This document shows, one piece after another, positions 15,177 to 25,700 of a stretch of 64,000 nucleotides of DNA. The translations under genes were made by a program, and so were the position numbers. The notes under the pieces were generated by a model, which was not told the DNA's origin, did not search any database, and saw only the letters and a program-made list of their open reading frames with translations. How positions within the stretch are numbered: the stretch's first letter is position 1; each line of letters opens with the position of its first letter. The DNA is from an uncultured Bacteroidales bacterium (GTDB taxonomy: Bacteria; Bacteroidota; Bacteroidia; Bacteroidales; Bacteroidaceae), in contig CALZJF010000001.1 in NCBI GenBank assembly GCA_945787885.1, forward strand, positions 1-64,000, written 5' to 3'.

Positions 15177-16349
15177 TCAGGCTTTCATAGCGGCGAGCTT
15201 ATTGCGCACAGGGTTGGCATACATCGTGAGCATACACTCGCGGAGGAAGGCCTCATCCTTGCCGGGGATGTCTATCTTCTTCAACTGGCCAGCAAGGTAT
15301 TTTTCAAAGACCGCCTTATCGGCAGCCGTGTATTTGTCAGCAAACTCTTGGGTGCCAGACAGCCAATCGGCAGCGATATAGTTGCCCGGGAAGAGCGTGT
15401 AGCCTTTGTGAATCTCGCGATCCATGCGGCGTGCCACCTCGTCGAAGAAGTAGCCATCGGGGATGCCCTCAAGCTCATCGAGCCAAGTGTCAATGCAGGG
15501 AGCACACTCGTAGGCGACGCGTCCCTTGAAACCCATGATGCCCGTCTTCATATTCTCCAAATCGTCCTTGCGGCTCTTGCGATACATCGGATTGTCGCGC
15601 TTGAGCTGGAACTCCTTGGCTTTGAGATAATCGCAGGGGTCATACTCATAGCTAATCGTGAGAGGCACGATATGCAGCGATTTCAGGCTTTCGATGAAGG
15701 TGCCTTCGCCTCCCATCGAGAGCATCTTCAACACGGAGGGCTGCGTGCGGTCGCTGCTGTCCTTCGCGCGCCCCTCGCGCTGTGCAATCCATATGTTCTC
15801 GCGCTTCTCAGCGACGGCGAAGTGGATGTATTCGCTCATGAGTTGGCTGCTCTTGTACATCTCGCGCGGCGTGAGGCTTCGGCGCACAATGAAGGCCTTG
15901 TTCAGGCGCACCAGCTTTTCTATCCAGGGATAGATCAGGAGGTTGTCGCCAATGGCAATCTCCACCGTCGTCTCAAATTTCTCGCGTATGAGGAGATAGT
16001 CGAGCAGTGCGCTGTCGAGCACGATGTCGCGATGGTTGCTGATGAAGGTATAGCGCCCCTTGGTGTCGGGGAGGGGATGTCCGGTGAAGGAGATAGACGT
16101 CATGCAACGCCGAATGACGGATTCGACGATGGGACTCATAAACTTGATTTGAAATCCTAGCAGCGTCTTCACTCCTGCCAGTTTGAACGCCATCTTCAGC
16201 ATTCCGCTGCGCGCAAACTTGGGCAGCCAAGGCACGTAGCCCTTGATGAGCCGCGAGAACTGACGGTCGGAAATCAATTCTTGAAAGGCTTGCTTGACCT
16301 CTTCGTCATTGTACGGGCGTATGGGGTCGAATTTTGCTGGAATTTTCAT
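15177..16349 (-). CDS. Glycerol-phosphate-type acyltransferase (PlsC/PlsB-like)
   Basis: About 390 aa from MKIPAKFDPI; the frame extends further upstream but those residues overlap the ddl stop region and look non-native. The acyltransferase core shows the catalytic His motif FISNHRDIVLD (about 102-112; His106), the substrate-binding NKAFIVRRSLTPREMY, the EGRAKDSSDRTQ block and IVPLTISYEYDP. It is probably a membrane-associated acyl transfer enzyme for phospholipid or related lipid synthesis; the acceptor is not certain. It lies directly downstream of ddl on the same strand (55 bp) and may be co-transcribed. Confidence 0.82.
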   Translation of the reverse strand: MKIPAKFDPIRPYNDEEVKQAFQELISDRQFSRLIKGYVPWLPKFARSGMLKMAFKLAGVKTLLGFQIKFMSPIVESVIRRCMTSISFTGHPLPDTKGRYTFISNHRDIVLDSALLDYLLIREKFETTVEIAIGDNLLIYPWIEKLVRLNKAFIVRRSLTPREMYKSSQLMSEYIHFAVAEKRENIWIAQREGRAKDSSDRTQPSVLKMLSMGGEGTFIESLKSLHIVPLTISYEYDPCDYLKAKEFQLKRDNPMYRKSRKDDLENMKTGIMGFKGRVAYECAPCIDTWLDELEGIPDGYFFDEVARRMDREIHKGYTLFPGNYIAADWLSGTQEFADKYTAADKAVFEKYLAGQLKKIDIPGKDEAFLRECMLTMYANPVRNKLAAMKA

Positions 16350-16404
16350 GGTGGTTAGGTGGGGGGAAGGGTGTGAGAGTTGGGAATTTTGCAAGCGCGA
16401 GGGG

Positions 16405-17442
16405 TCAGTTCTGCAAGCGTCCTTCAATGATTTCGCTCAGCACATCTTTGATTTCGAACTCAGAGGCTCTCACTTGCTGGGGGATGAAGCTGGCGGGCGT
16501 CATGCCGGGAGTGGTATTGATTTCGAGCAGATTGATTTGTTCGTTGCCCGCCTCGCCGGAGAGAATATAGTCAATGCGGATAATGCCATAGCATCCCAGG
16601 AGATTGTAGATGCTTCGGGTCAGCGCGCCTACGCGTTCTGCCGTTTGCGGGGCAATTCGTGCCGGAGTAATCTCGTCGCTCTTGCCTTCGTATTTCGCTT
16701 CGTAGTCAAAGAACTCCACATCCTTCACCACCACCTCCGTAATGGGGAAGGTGCAAGGCGTTCCGTCGAGTCGGCGGAAACAGCCGCAGGTGATTTCCGT
16801 ACCCGTCAGCAGGCGTTCTATCATGACTTCATCGCTCTCCTGCATGGCTTTGTCAATGGCAGGAGCCAGTTGCTCAGCAGTCTTCACCTTGGTGACGCCG
16901 AAGCTCGAACCTCCCGCATTGGGTTTCACAAAGCAGGGGAGTCCGAGACGACTGATGATGTCGGCATCTGCTGGCCGCGGCATGCCCCGGCGTACGAGGA
17001 TGCTGTCAGAGACATGCACTTCGGGGAAGGCGCGAAGGAAATTGTTGAGAGCAAACTTATTGAATGTCAGGGCTTCCACGAGCACGCCACTCGTGCTATA
17101 GGGCACCCCGACGATGTCAAGGTAGCCCTGCAAGATGCCGTTCTCGCCGGGCGTTCCGTGGATGGTGATGTAGGCAAAGTCGAAGGTATAGCGTGTGCCG
17201 TCGTAGGTAAAGCTGAAATCGTTGCCATCAATGGGGCAAACCGTGGCTCCGGCATCGTCGTGCTGCGCATAGGGCTGCCCGTCGGCTCCCACCACGACGT
17301 TCATCGTGCGGCCTTGCTGCTCCACCAGATAGCAATCATATTTTTCACGATCCATGAATGACAGGATTCCACCTGCGCTGCGCAGGCTGACATCGTGCTC
17401 GGAGCTGTCGCCTCCGGCAACGATTGCAATACGTTTTTTCAT
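16405..17442 (-). CDS. ddl: D-alanine--D-alanine ligase
   Basis: 345 aa from MKKRIAIVAG. ATP-grasp enzyme: N-terminal IAIVAGGDSSEHDVSLRSAG, HGTPGENGILQGYLD, central LPCFVKPNAGGSSFGVTKV, and C-terminal CYGIIRIDYIL and NLLEINTTPGMTPASFIPQQ carry the ATP/Mg and D-Ala site residues. It makes the D-Ala-D-Ala dipeptide for the peptidoglycan stem in the cytoplasm. The start at 17442 is preferred over the 6-residue longer form, which would begin at the edge of the upstream repeat element. A family B element lies 18 bp upstream and must supply most of the 5' region. Confidence 0.93.
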   Translation of the reverse strand: MKKRIAIVAGGDSSEHDVSLRSAGGILSFMDREKYDCYLVEQQGRTMNVVVGADGQPYAQHDDAGATVCPIDGNDFSFTYDGTRYTFDFAYITIHGTPGENGILQGYLDIVGVPYSTSGVLVEALTFNKFALNNFLRAFPEVHVSDSILVRRGMPRPADADIISRLGLPCFVKPNAGGSSFGVTKVKTAEQLAPAIDKAMQESDEVMIERLLTGTEITCGCFRRLDGTPCTFPITEVVVKDVEFFDYEAKYEGKSDEITPARIAPQTAERVGALTRSIYNLLGCYGIIRIDYILSGEAGNEQINLLEINTTPGMTPASFIPQQVRASEFEIKDVLSEIIEGRLQN

Positions 17443-17460
17443 AACGAAGGGTTGTGCCAA

Positions 17461-17628
17461 GTAGGTAATGAAAATTATTTTACAGGAAGCATCGTAGGAA
17501 TTATTATGGTTTGTATGTCTGAACGCTCTCTTTGGCGCATCTTTTAGCCTTGAAAACAGTCACATAGCCTGCCATGCTCCTTCATTTCAAGCCTAAAACC
17601 TAACATAAAAATCATTTTCATCACCTAC
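17461..17628 (-). mobile_element. Family B miniature inverted-repeat element, copy 2 (168 bp)
   Basis: Ends GTAGGTAATGAAAATTATTT and AATCATTTTCATCACCTAC. The internal sequence closely matches the interrupted copy at 57089-57470 (shared CTCTTTGGCGCATCTTTTAG). Non-coding; no clean target duplication. It lies between ddl and rluD. Confidence 0.85.
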
Positions 17629-17664
17629 CTATAAAGATTTTTCTACAGGAATATTCAATATCTG

Positions 17665-18771
17665 TTAGCTATTTGCAGCAGACGGCGCAGAACGTCTGGC
17701 AGCAGCCGTATAGTTGCGCCATTTTTCTATCAGTGCCGCCATATCTTCTGCCACGGGGGAATCAAAATCCATTTCCTGCCCAGTGGTAGGATGTCGGAAC
17801 CCGAGGGTCTTGGCGTGCAATGCCTGACGCGGGCAGAGGTTCATGCAGTTGTGTATGAAACTATTGTATGACGAACTGCGGGTTCCCCATAAGATTTGGC
17901 AACCGCCGTATCGCTCATCAGCAAAGAGGGGATGTCCGATGTGGCGCATGTGCGCCCGGATTTGATGGGTGCGCCCCGTCTCAAGAATGCACTCCACGAG
18001 AGTGACGTAGCCGAAACGCTCCAAGACGCGGTAGTGCGTGACGGCGGGCTTTCCCACCTCGCTTTCCGGCGGAAACACCGACATCTGCAAGCGGTCGGAG
18101 GGATTGCGGCCGATATTGCCTTCTATGCGCCCCGTGTCTGCCGCCACATTGCCCCACACCAAGGCGTGATAGCGGCGGCGCGTAGTCTTGTTGAAAAATT
18201 GTGCGCAGAGCTTCGTTTTTGCCTCGGGAGTCTTGGCAACGACGAGCAGTCCGCTGGTGTCCTTGTCGATGCGATGCACGAGTCCGACGGTGGGGTCGTT
18301 GGGGTCGAAAGCGGGATTGTCGCGCAAATGCCATGCAATGGCGTTCACCAAGGTTCCGCTATAGTTGCCGCACCCAGGGTGTACGACGAGTCCGGCAGGC
18401 TTATTGACCACGATGACGGCGTCATCCTCATATATTATATTAAGGGGGATATCTTCCGCCTCGATAGTCGTCTCGTGTTTCGGGCGGTCGAGCATGAGCG
18501 TGATGACATCGCCGGGCTTGACGCGATAGTTGGACTTTACGGGTTTTCCGTTGGCAAAGATGCACCCCGCGTCTGCCGCCATCTGCACGCGGTTTCTGGA
18601 AGTGTCGTGTATGAGATTGATGATGAACTTATCGACGCGGAGAAGTTGCTGCCCCTTGTCTGCCACGAGTCGCCAATGCTCATACATTCCCTCATCGCCC
18701 TCGTCGGTGTCGTCCGTCAGCGCGGGGGGCGGCGGAATTTGTACGGGTAGTTCTTCTGTCGCGCTATTCAT
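17665..18771 (-). CDS. rluD: Ribosomal large-subunit pseudouridine synthase, RluD family
   Basis: 368 aa from MNSATEEL, whose ATG overlaps the stop of the PASTA gene (ATGAATAG); this overlap decides the start. An S4 RNA-binding domain (about 40-95: LRVDKFIINLIHDTSRNRVQ, VKSNYRVKPGD) precedes the catalytic domain with DDAVIVVNKPAGLVVHP, the catalytic Asp in LVHRIDKDTSGLLVVAKT, and LVECILETGRTHQIRAHM. It isomerises uridines in helix 69-type regions of 23S rRNA. It is the second gene of a translationally coupled operon with the PASTA protein. Confidence 0.92.
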   Translation of the reverse strand: MNSATEELPVQIPPPPALTDDTDEGDEGMYEHWRLVADKGQQLLRVDKFIINLIHDTSRNRVQMAADAGCIFANGKPVKSNYRVKPGDVITLMLDRPKHETTIEAEDIPLNIIYEDDAVIVVNKPAGLVVHPGCGNYSGTLVNAIAWHLRDNPAFDPNDPTVGLVHRIDKDTSGLLVVAKTPEAKTKLCAQFFNKTTRRRYHALVWGNVAADTGRIEGNIGRNPSDRLQMSVFPPESEVGKPAVTHYRVLERFGYVTLVECILETGRTHQIRAHMRHIGHPLFADERYGGCQILWGTRSSSYNSFIHNCMNLCPRQALHAKTLGFRHPTTGQEMDFDSPVAEDMAALIEKWRNYTAAARRSAPSAANS

Positions 18772-19396
18772 AGATTCCTTGGTCAAATTCAGTTTCCTGT
18801 TCGATCACCCATTCCAGCGAGTCGTCGCCGATGAAGGTGTCTTCCGTAATGCCGTTTCCGGCCACGATGGTGATAGGGTCTTCCACGCTGATGCGCTCGC
18901 CGTAGCGAACTTCCCGCCCACGGATTTCCAGTCGCATGACGAGGTCGAGGTCGCCATCAACGCGCTTCACGTCGCCGAGCCTGAAGCCAATGGCTTTCAG
19001 CCTCATTTCTGCCTCTCGGAGCGAGCCATCGACGACGTTTGGCAGGGGAATGGTGCGTGCTTGCGCCGAGTTGATGGTCAGCCGCACCAGTCGGTTTGCC
19101 TTCACCTCCGTGCCGGCTTCGATGTGCTGCTCAAGGATGATGTCGGGCGCCATCGTCGTGATATGGCCCGTATCTGAAATCTCAGTCCGCAGTCCGAGTG
19201 CTTCGAGTTTTTCCTGCGCCACATCGCTCCGAAGTCCTACGACGCTGGGCACGGTGATGGTCTCGCCGTGGTGGGTGTAATGGCTCAGATAGGCAAGCAG
19301 CCCCACTATGATGGCCACGCTCAGGAGGAACATGGCAAGGAGATTGCCCCAGACGATACGGCTCGAAATTTTCTGATAAAATTCTCTGAAGGTCAT
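18764..19396 (-). CDS. Single-pass membrane protein with PASTA domains
   Basis: 210 aa from MTFREFYQKI. One membrane segment (about 15-36, GNLLAMFLLSVAIIVGLLAY) then two PASTA repeats facing the periplasm: ITVPSVVGLRSDVAQEKLEA and so on with VRLTINS, and IPLPNVVDGSLREAEMRLKA with the closing PITIVAGN. PASTA domains bind peptidoglycan stem peptides or muropeptides; here there is no kinase or penicillin-binding domain attached. It is the first gene of the operon with rluD, a pairing conserved in Bacteroidetes. The longer upstream frame is rejected because the promoter lies inside it. Confidence 0.85.
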   Translation of the reverse strand: MTFREFYQKISSRIVWGNLLAMFLLSVAIIVGLLAYLSHYTHHGETITVPSVVGLRSDVAQEKLEALGLRTEISDTGHITTMAPDIILEQHIEAGTEVKANRLVRLTINSAQARTIPLPNVVDGSLREAEMRLKAIGFRLGDVKRVDGDLDLVMRLEIRGREVRYGERISVEDPITIVAGNGITEDTFIGDDSLEWVIEQETEFDQGIYE

Positions 19397-19486
19397 GGAA
19401 AGAGCATGAGTGATGATGCAATAAAACTGGAGAAACTCGGCTGTCCTGCGGCATTGCGCCTGCTGCCTTGCCCTCCTTGTAAGTGG

Positions 19487-19517
19487 CAAAATTAACGAGA
19501 TATTGCGAGAGCGCAAA
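19487..19517 (-). promoter_or_regulatory. Promoter of the PASTA-rluD operon
   Basis: Minus strand: -33 TTTG 19514-19517, 19-nt spacer, -7 TAATTTTG 19487-19494; about 84-nt leader to the ATG at 19396. Confidence 0.75.
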
Positions 19518-19613
19518 GCAAAAAAGCTGAAAATGTGTTTTTTGTGGCCACTTTTCGTTTCCGTGCGGCAGGAGGAAGTAGCCCCCTACGGTGCGAAACT
19601 TCTCCGCAAAGCG

Positions 19614-19646
19614 AAAAAAAGGGGTGTCTCCAGCAGGAGACACCCC
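19614..19646 (-). terminator. Intrinsic terminator of rpmH
   Basis: Stem GGGGTGTCTCC / GGAGACACCCC with a 4-nt loop, then seven T on the minus strand (19614-19620), 14 nt after the rpmH stop. Confidence 0.92.
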
Positions 19647-19659
19647 GAAAAATCTCTTT

Positions 19660-19818
19660 TTACTTCTTGCCGTGTACCTCGTCAGAAACGGTGAGTTTCT
19701 TGCGGCCCTTTGCGCGACGGGCGGCGAGAACGCGACGACCATTGGCGGTCTGCATGCGCTGACGGAAACCGTGCTTGTTATTGCGCTTGCGATTGTGCGG
19801 TTGGAATGTTCTTTTCAT
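19660..19818 (-). CDS. rpmH: Ribosomal protein bL34
   Basis: 52 aa, ATG at 19818 and TAA at 19660-19662. The sequence begins [20 protein letters not shown] and continues [20 protein letters not shown], the universal bL34 pattern, with a short extra C-terminal tail ([12 protein letters not shown]) as in other Bacteroidales. It is a very basic component of the 50S subunit. The gene is monocistronic with its own consensus promoter and terminator, and is not next to rnpA or dnaA as in many other bacteria. Confidence 0.97.
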   Translation of the reverse strand: MKRTFQPHNRKRNNKHGFRQRMQTANGRRVLAARRAKGRKKLTVSDEVHGKK

Positions 19819-19885
19819 TTTGTGTTATATCGATATAATTATTATTTTCTGCAAATGCTCACGCATTCTTTACGCATTCGGAGCG

Positions 19886-19916
19886 CAAAGGTAGTAAGAA
19901 AACCTTTTCCTGCAAA
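19886..19916 (-). promoter_or_regulatory. rpmH promoter
   Basis: Minus strand: -33 TTTG 19913-19916, 19-nt spacer, -7 TACCTTTG 19886-19893, about 68 nt before the ATG. Confidence 0.82.
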
Positions 19917-20003
19917 GTTTTCATCCGTGTTTTTTCCGTTTCGCACGCCCGACGTCGCATTTTTTGCAAAGCCTGTGCGGCATTTTCTCAGCAGCCTTTC
20001 GCC

Positions 20004-21197
<1,194 letters not shown>

Positions 21198-22055
21198 TTA
21201 TACTTCTATTTCTAAGCCGTCGTAGGCAAAATGCACATTATCTGGCAGCATGGTTTCCGAATCTTTCTGCAGTCCTGCCCCGTGGCTCATGTGTATAAAG
21301 TAGGTCTGCCGCGCTCCCACGTGCTGTGCGAAAGCCACGGCCTCCTTCAGACTTTGGTGCGTAGGGTGCGGTTCGTGGCGCAAGGCATTGACGACGAGGG
21401 TCTCCGTGCCGCGGAGTTTCTGCATCTCTGCCTCTTCCATGCCCGACATATCCGTGATGTATGCCAGCCTGCCGATACGAAATCCCATGATGGGCAGCCG
21501 CCCGTGCATCACGCGTACAGGCACTACCGTGAGACTGCCAAGGCTGAAGGGGGCGAAGTCGCACACTTCGTGCATGGTCAGATGGGGCGAACCGGGATAG
21601 GGATGCTCGGAAAAACAGTAGAAAAGATTCTTGCGTATGCTTTTCGCCACCTCTGATGCGGCGCATATCTTCACGCTCTGCAGGGCGGAGAAGGGGCGCA
21701 GGTCGTCCAGCCCGCCCACATGGTCGTAGTGCTCATGGGTGATGAGCACGGTGTCTATAAGCGGGATGCGATAATGATAGGCTTTCGCCGCCTCCCTCGA
21801 CTCTGTGATGTTGCAGTGCGCATAGGGGAGGAGGTTTCCGGGCGCCTCCATCGGATGTTCTGCCACGAATCTTAGCATCTGCTGCCTGAAGTCCGGCCCG
21901 CAGTCTATGAGTATCAGCCGATTGTCGTCGGTCTGCAGCATTGCCGACGTACGCAGCCGGCCATCGCGGGCATCGTCCGACTTGCACACCGCGCAGTTGC
22001 ATCCAATTTGGGGCACGCCCGATGAGGTGCCTGTTCCAAGGAAATAAAGTTTCAT
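21198..22055 (-). CDS. Metallo-beta-lactamase-fold hydrolase, PhnP-like
   Basis: 285 aa beginning MKLYFLGTGTSSGVPQIGCN. Metal-site motifs are present: LITHEHYDHVGGLDD (HxHxDH), a His in VMHGRLPIMGFRIG, ITDMSG, and HMSHGAG near the end. CNCAVCKSDD near the N-terminus is a PhnP-like zinc cysteine motif. These enzymes are phosphodiesterases, acting on cyclic phosphate or nucleotide substrates; the precise substrate is unknown. The -7 box lies 5 nt from the ATG, predicting a leaderless mRNA. Confidence 0.85.
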   Translation of the reverse strand: MKLYFLGTGTSSGVPQIGCNCAVCKSDDARDGRLRTSAMLQTDDNRLILIDCGPDFRQQMLRFVAEHPMEAPGNLLPYAHCNITESREAAKAYHYRIPLIDTVLITHEHYDHVGGLDDLRPFSALQSVKICAASEVAKSIRKNLFYCFSEHPYPGSPHLTMHEVCDFAPFSLGSLTVVPVRVMHGRLPIMGFRIGRLAYITDMSGMEEAEMQKLRGTETLVVNALRHEPHPTHQSLKEAVAFAQHVGARQTYFIHMSHGAGLQKDSETMLPDNVHFAYDGLEIEV

Positions 22056-22060
22056 GGGTG

Positions 22061-22068
22061 CAAAATTA
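22061..22068 (-). promoter_or_regulatory. -7 box TAATTTTG abutting the PhnP-like gene start
   Basis: Minus-strand TAATTTTG ends 5 nt before the ATG at 22055; transcription would start at or inside the start codon. Confidence 0.5.
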
Positions 22069-22199
22069 CGAACTTCTCCGTGATTTTAGCGATGTTGCGA
22101 GCCATCAAAACATCCGCGCACGCTTGATTTTCACGGAATGACGCGGGAAACGCGGAGTATTCATGGCTGCTGGACCTGAAATCACTGACCGCATTGGCA

Positions 22200-22275
22200 T
22201 CATTCACGTTAGTATCGTTATTTACGTTATTCTCGTTATTTACGTTATTATCGTCATCAACGCCATTAACGTTCG
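22200..22275. repeat. AT-rich short tandem repeat (ACGTTATT-like units)
   Basis: Repeated TTTACGTTATT / CTCGTTATT units of about 9 bp. It lies in the 22056-22761 intergenic gap, which holds this array, a 21-bp array and a terminator but no credible gene. Confidence 0.6.
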
Positions 22276-22430
22276 TCCTTCCCCTCGTTTTCCATAGTTC
22301 GCCTCCAGCCTCGCAGCCGCGCCTTCGCCCTCCACTGTCGTTTCCCTGCGGGGCTGCTGCCATTCTTTTCCCTTCTGCATTGCCGCCGCTTTCCAAGTGG
22401 CCATTTTCACCCCTGATTTTGATTGTTTTC

Positions 22431-22577
22431 AGGCGAAATCTGGCCATTTTCAGGCGGAATGTGGTCACTTCGGGGCGAAAGGCGGCCAGCCCTGGGCGGA
22501 AGGCGGCTGGCTTGAGGCGGAAGGTGGCAAGTTGAAGGCGGAAGGTGGCCACTTCGGGGCGGAAGGTGTAGTCGGAA
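22431..22577 (+). repeat. Seven 21-bp tandem repeats (GGCGGAAGGTGGCCACTTCG type)
   Basis: Seven consecutive units starting about every 21 bp with GGCG(A/G)AA followed by a GGCCA/GGTCA core. Divergence rises in the middle units. It gives open frames on both strands with repeated TFRLK-like peptides, which I take as a by-product. Confidence 0.8.
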
Positions 22578-22668
22578 TGGGGGCGCGGCATGGTCGTCCC
22601 AGTTCTTTTCGCTCATCCTTCGCGCAGCATCCCCCTCATTTCCCTCTCAGCCCTATGGCAAAAAACAA

Positions 22669-22709
22669 GCCGTACGGAGAAGTCCCATTGCTGAGACCAT
22701 CCGTACGGC
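22669..22709 (-). terminator. Terminator of the 1195-aa protein gene
   Basis: Stem GCCGTACGGA / TCCGTACGGC with a 21-nt loop; on the minus strand it is followed by TTGTTTTTTG. It lies 53 nt after the stop. Confidence 0.85.
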
Positions 22710-22761
22710 TCTCCTTACGCTTTCATGAAATCCTTTTCGCTAAAAGGAGAATAAGCGACTA

Positions 22762-25700
22762 TCACTTCACAAAAATCTTTTTCACAGTTCCGTCAGGCAT
22801 ACGGACAATGTTCACCTTACCCTTGATGACCTTGTCGCTCTGTACACCCGAAGTAGAATAGATGCTCGTGGGCTGTTCGCCGTCGATCTCGATGAGTCCG
22901 ATGCCGACGGTCTGCTGCTCATCGATGGCTGCCTGCAACATTTCGTCGATGGCTACCTTGATGTCAGCCACGCTGAAGACGAAGTCGAAGAGATTGCCAG
23001 AGGTCTTGGCTGCCTCCACGTCTGCCTTCACGGCATCAATCATAGCTTGGATTTCTTCCGCTCTGTCCTTATAGTTGTCGGCTACGTCCGCACATTCGTT
23101 CTCGATGTACTTCACGGTCTCTTCAAGGGCTGCCTGTACCTCGTCCACCTGTGCGGTGTAGTCTGCATAGAGTGCGGTATATTCCTCCTGGGCTGCCTTG
23201 GCCTCAGCCTGAATGGCGGCGAGCTCGGTCTCCATAGCCTGAATGGCTTCCTTGGCGGAGGTGAGGTCGGTGGCGTCAGCACCGGCGGCCTTGCTCTCCT
23301 CAATGAATGCCTGGACTTCGGCAAGGGCGGCCTCTACGGCGGCCATGCGCTCGGCGAAGTTGTCCTTCACGTCGGGACAGTTGTCCAGCGTCTCCTTCGT
23401 GTCAGCGAGGGCGGTGCCGAGCTGTGTCAGTGCCTTGTCGAACTCGGCGTAGGCGAAGTCGTTCTGGGCTGCCTTGGCCTCAGCTTGAATGGCGGCGAGC
23501 TCGGTCTCCATAGCCTGAATGGCTTCCTTGGCGGAGGTGAGGTCGGTGGCGTCAGCACCGGCGGCCTTGCTCTCCTCAATGAATGCCTGGACTTCGGCAA
23601 GGGTGGCCTCCACGTCGGCCATGCGCTTGGCGAAGTTGTCCTTCACGTCGGGACAGTTGTCCAGCGTCTCCTTCGTGTCGGCGAGGGCGGTGGCGAGCTG
23701 TGCCAGTGCCTTGTCAAATTCGGCGTAGGCGAAGTCGCTCTGGGCAGCCTTGGCTTCGGCAAGGATGCTGGCGAGCTCGGCATCCATAGCCTGGAGGGCT
23801 TCCTTGGCAGAGGTGAGGTCAGAAGCATCTGCACCAGCGGCCTTGCTCTCCTCAATGAATGCCTTGACTTCGGCAAGGGCGGTCTCGACGGCGGCCATGC
23901 GCTCGGCGAAGTTGTCCTTCACGTCGGGATAGTTGTTCAGGGCTTCCTTCGTGTCGGCGAGGTCGGTGGCGAGCTGTGCCAGCGCCTTGTCGAACGCGGC
24001 GTAGAGGTAATCGCTCTCAGCAGCCTTGGCATCGGCGAGGATCTGGATGAGTTCGGCATCCATTGCCTGCAGAGCCTCCTTGGCGGAAGTGAGGTCCATG
24101 GCGTTCGTGTCGGCGGCCTTGCTCTCCTCGATGAAGCCCTTCACCTCGGCGAGGGCGGTCTCTACGGCGGCGATGCGCTTGGCGAAGTCGTCCTTCACGT
24201 CGGGATAGTTCTCCAGGGCTGCCTTCGTGTCGGCGAGGTCGGTGGCGAGCTGTGCCAGCGTCTTGTCGAACTCAGCGTAGAGGTAATCGCTCTCAGCAGC
24301 CTTGGCGTCGGCGAGAATCTGGATGAGTTCGGCATCCATTGCCTGCAGAGCCTCCTTGGCGGAGGTGAGGTCCATGGCGTTCGTGCCGGCGGCCTTGCTC
24401 TCCTCGATGAAGCCCTTCACCTCGGCGATGGCGGTCTCTACGGCGGCGATGCGTCCGGCGAAGTTGTCCTTCACGTCGGCATAGCCTTCCAGCGCCTCCT
24501 TCGTATCGGCGAGGTCGGTGGCGAGCTGTGCCAGCTTCTGCTCGTACTCCATATAGAGGTAGGTGCTTTCTGCAGCCTTGGCCTCTGTGAGAGCGAGCGT
24601 CATATTCTGGTCGATGGCTTCGAGGTCTGCCATTCCGAACTTCAGCTCCTGGGCGAGCTTGCCCGCAGCCTTGAAGCTCTTGATGGTATTCTCGAAGTTC
24701 TCGATGTCCTGTCCAGCCTTCTCCATCGTGGCGGCATACTGCTGTGCCACATTGGGGAGGTAGGTTTCGATGTATGCCTTCGTGTCTTCGAAGCTCTGCT
24801 TCAGTTCTGCCAGCTTCGCCTCGTAAGCGGTGTAGATGATGTCGCTTTGGGCAGCCTTGGCATCGGCGAGAATCTGGATGAGTTCGGCATCCATTGCCTG
24901 CAGAGCCTCCTTGGCGGAGGTGAGGTCCATGGCGTTCGTGCCGGCGGCCTTGCTCTCCTCGATGAAGCCCTTCACCTCGGCGATGGCGGTCTCTACGGCG
25001 GCGATGCGTCCGGCGAAGCTGTCCTTCACGTCGGGATAGCTCTCCAGAGCTGCCTTCGTGTCGGCGAGGTCGGTGGCGAGCTGTGCCAGCGTCTTGTCGA
25101 ATTCGGCGTAGAGGTAATCGCTCTGGGCAGCCTTGGCAGCAGCCAGGATTTCGCCGACTTTGTTATCGTAAGCCTGCAGGTCAGGCTCCACTTCGGTGGG
25201 CAACTTGTTTGCGTCCTGTCCCTGACGGATGTTCTGCTCCTCCGTATCAAGTGCTGTCTTCACGGCTTCCAGCTGGGGCACATAGGTTTCAGCCACATCC
25301 TTGTAGTTGTCCGTGATGGTCTGAATAGCATCGTCGCACTCTTTGCGGACGCCATCGATGCCTTTCAGGAAATCCTCGTAGCAACCATCGATGTAAGCCG
25401 AGTTATCGACCTTCACCACCAGTTCCTGTTCGCTAACGATGGATTTGTAATCTCCATCCGTAGCCACGAACTGTCCGAGTTTGATTTCAGAAGTCTTTGT
25501 CAGAGCCTTCTCGTCCATTTCCAGTTCGAGCGCGAAGAGCATGCCGCTGTTGCCCGCCCAATTCTCCGTAGAGAAAGCAAAGAGCTGGAAGTTGCCGGTT
25601 GACGCATCATACGTGAAGCTCGTACCTTCCGGCAAACGCTCGCCGTAGGTGATGGCATAGTCGCCATATTCATTCTTCACCTTGATCTTCACACCCTCAG

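Noticed and set aside
16349-16427. Longer N-terminus for the acyltransferase
   Set aside because: The extra 26 residues overlap the 3' end of ddl and are not family-like; MKIPAKFDPI is a typical start.
19397-19516. Longer N-terminus for the PASTA protein
   Set aside because: The consensus promoter at 19487-19517 lies inside it.
22431-22577. Considered a CRISPR array
   Set aside because: Units are contiguous 21-bp repeats with no spacers, and no cas genes are nearby. The 22-bp arrays at 1204 and 50610 are rejected for the same reason.
22052-22591. A 179-codon minus-strand frame with repeated TFRLK/AFRP units
   Set aside because: It is produced by the 21-bp tandem DNA array and the NVNN-coding short repeat; no start context or homology, and it overlaps the promoter of the PhnP-like gene.
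23047-25602. 851-codon plus-strand frame opposite the repeat protein
   Set aside because: Its length comes from the periodic, GC-skewed helical repeats on the other strand; composition (Leu/Gly/Val-rich repeats) mirrors them and no signal or motif is present.
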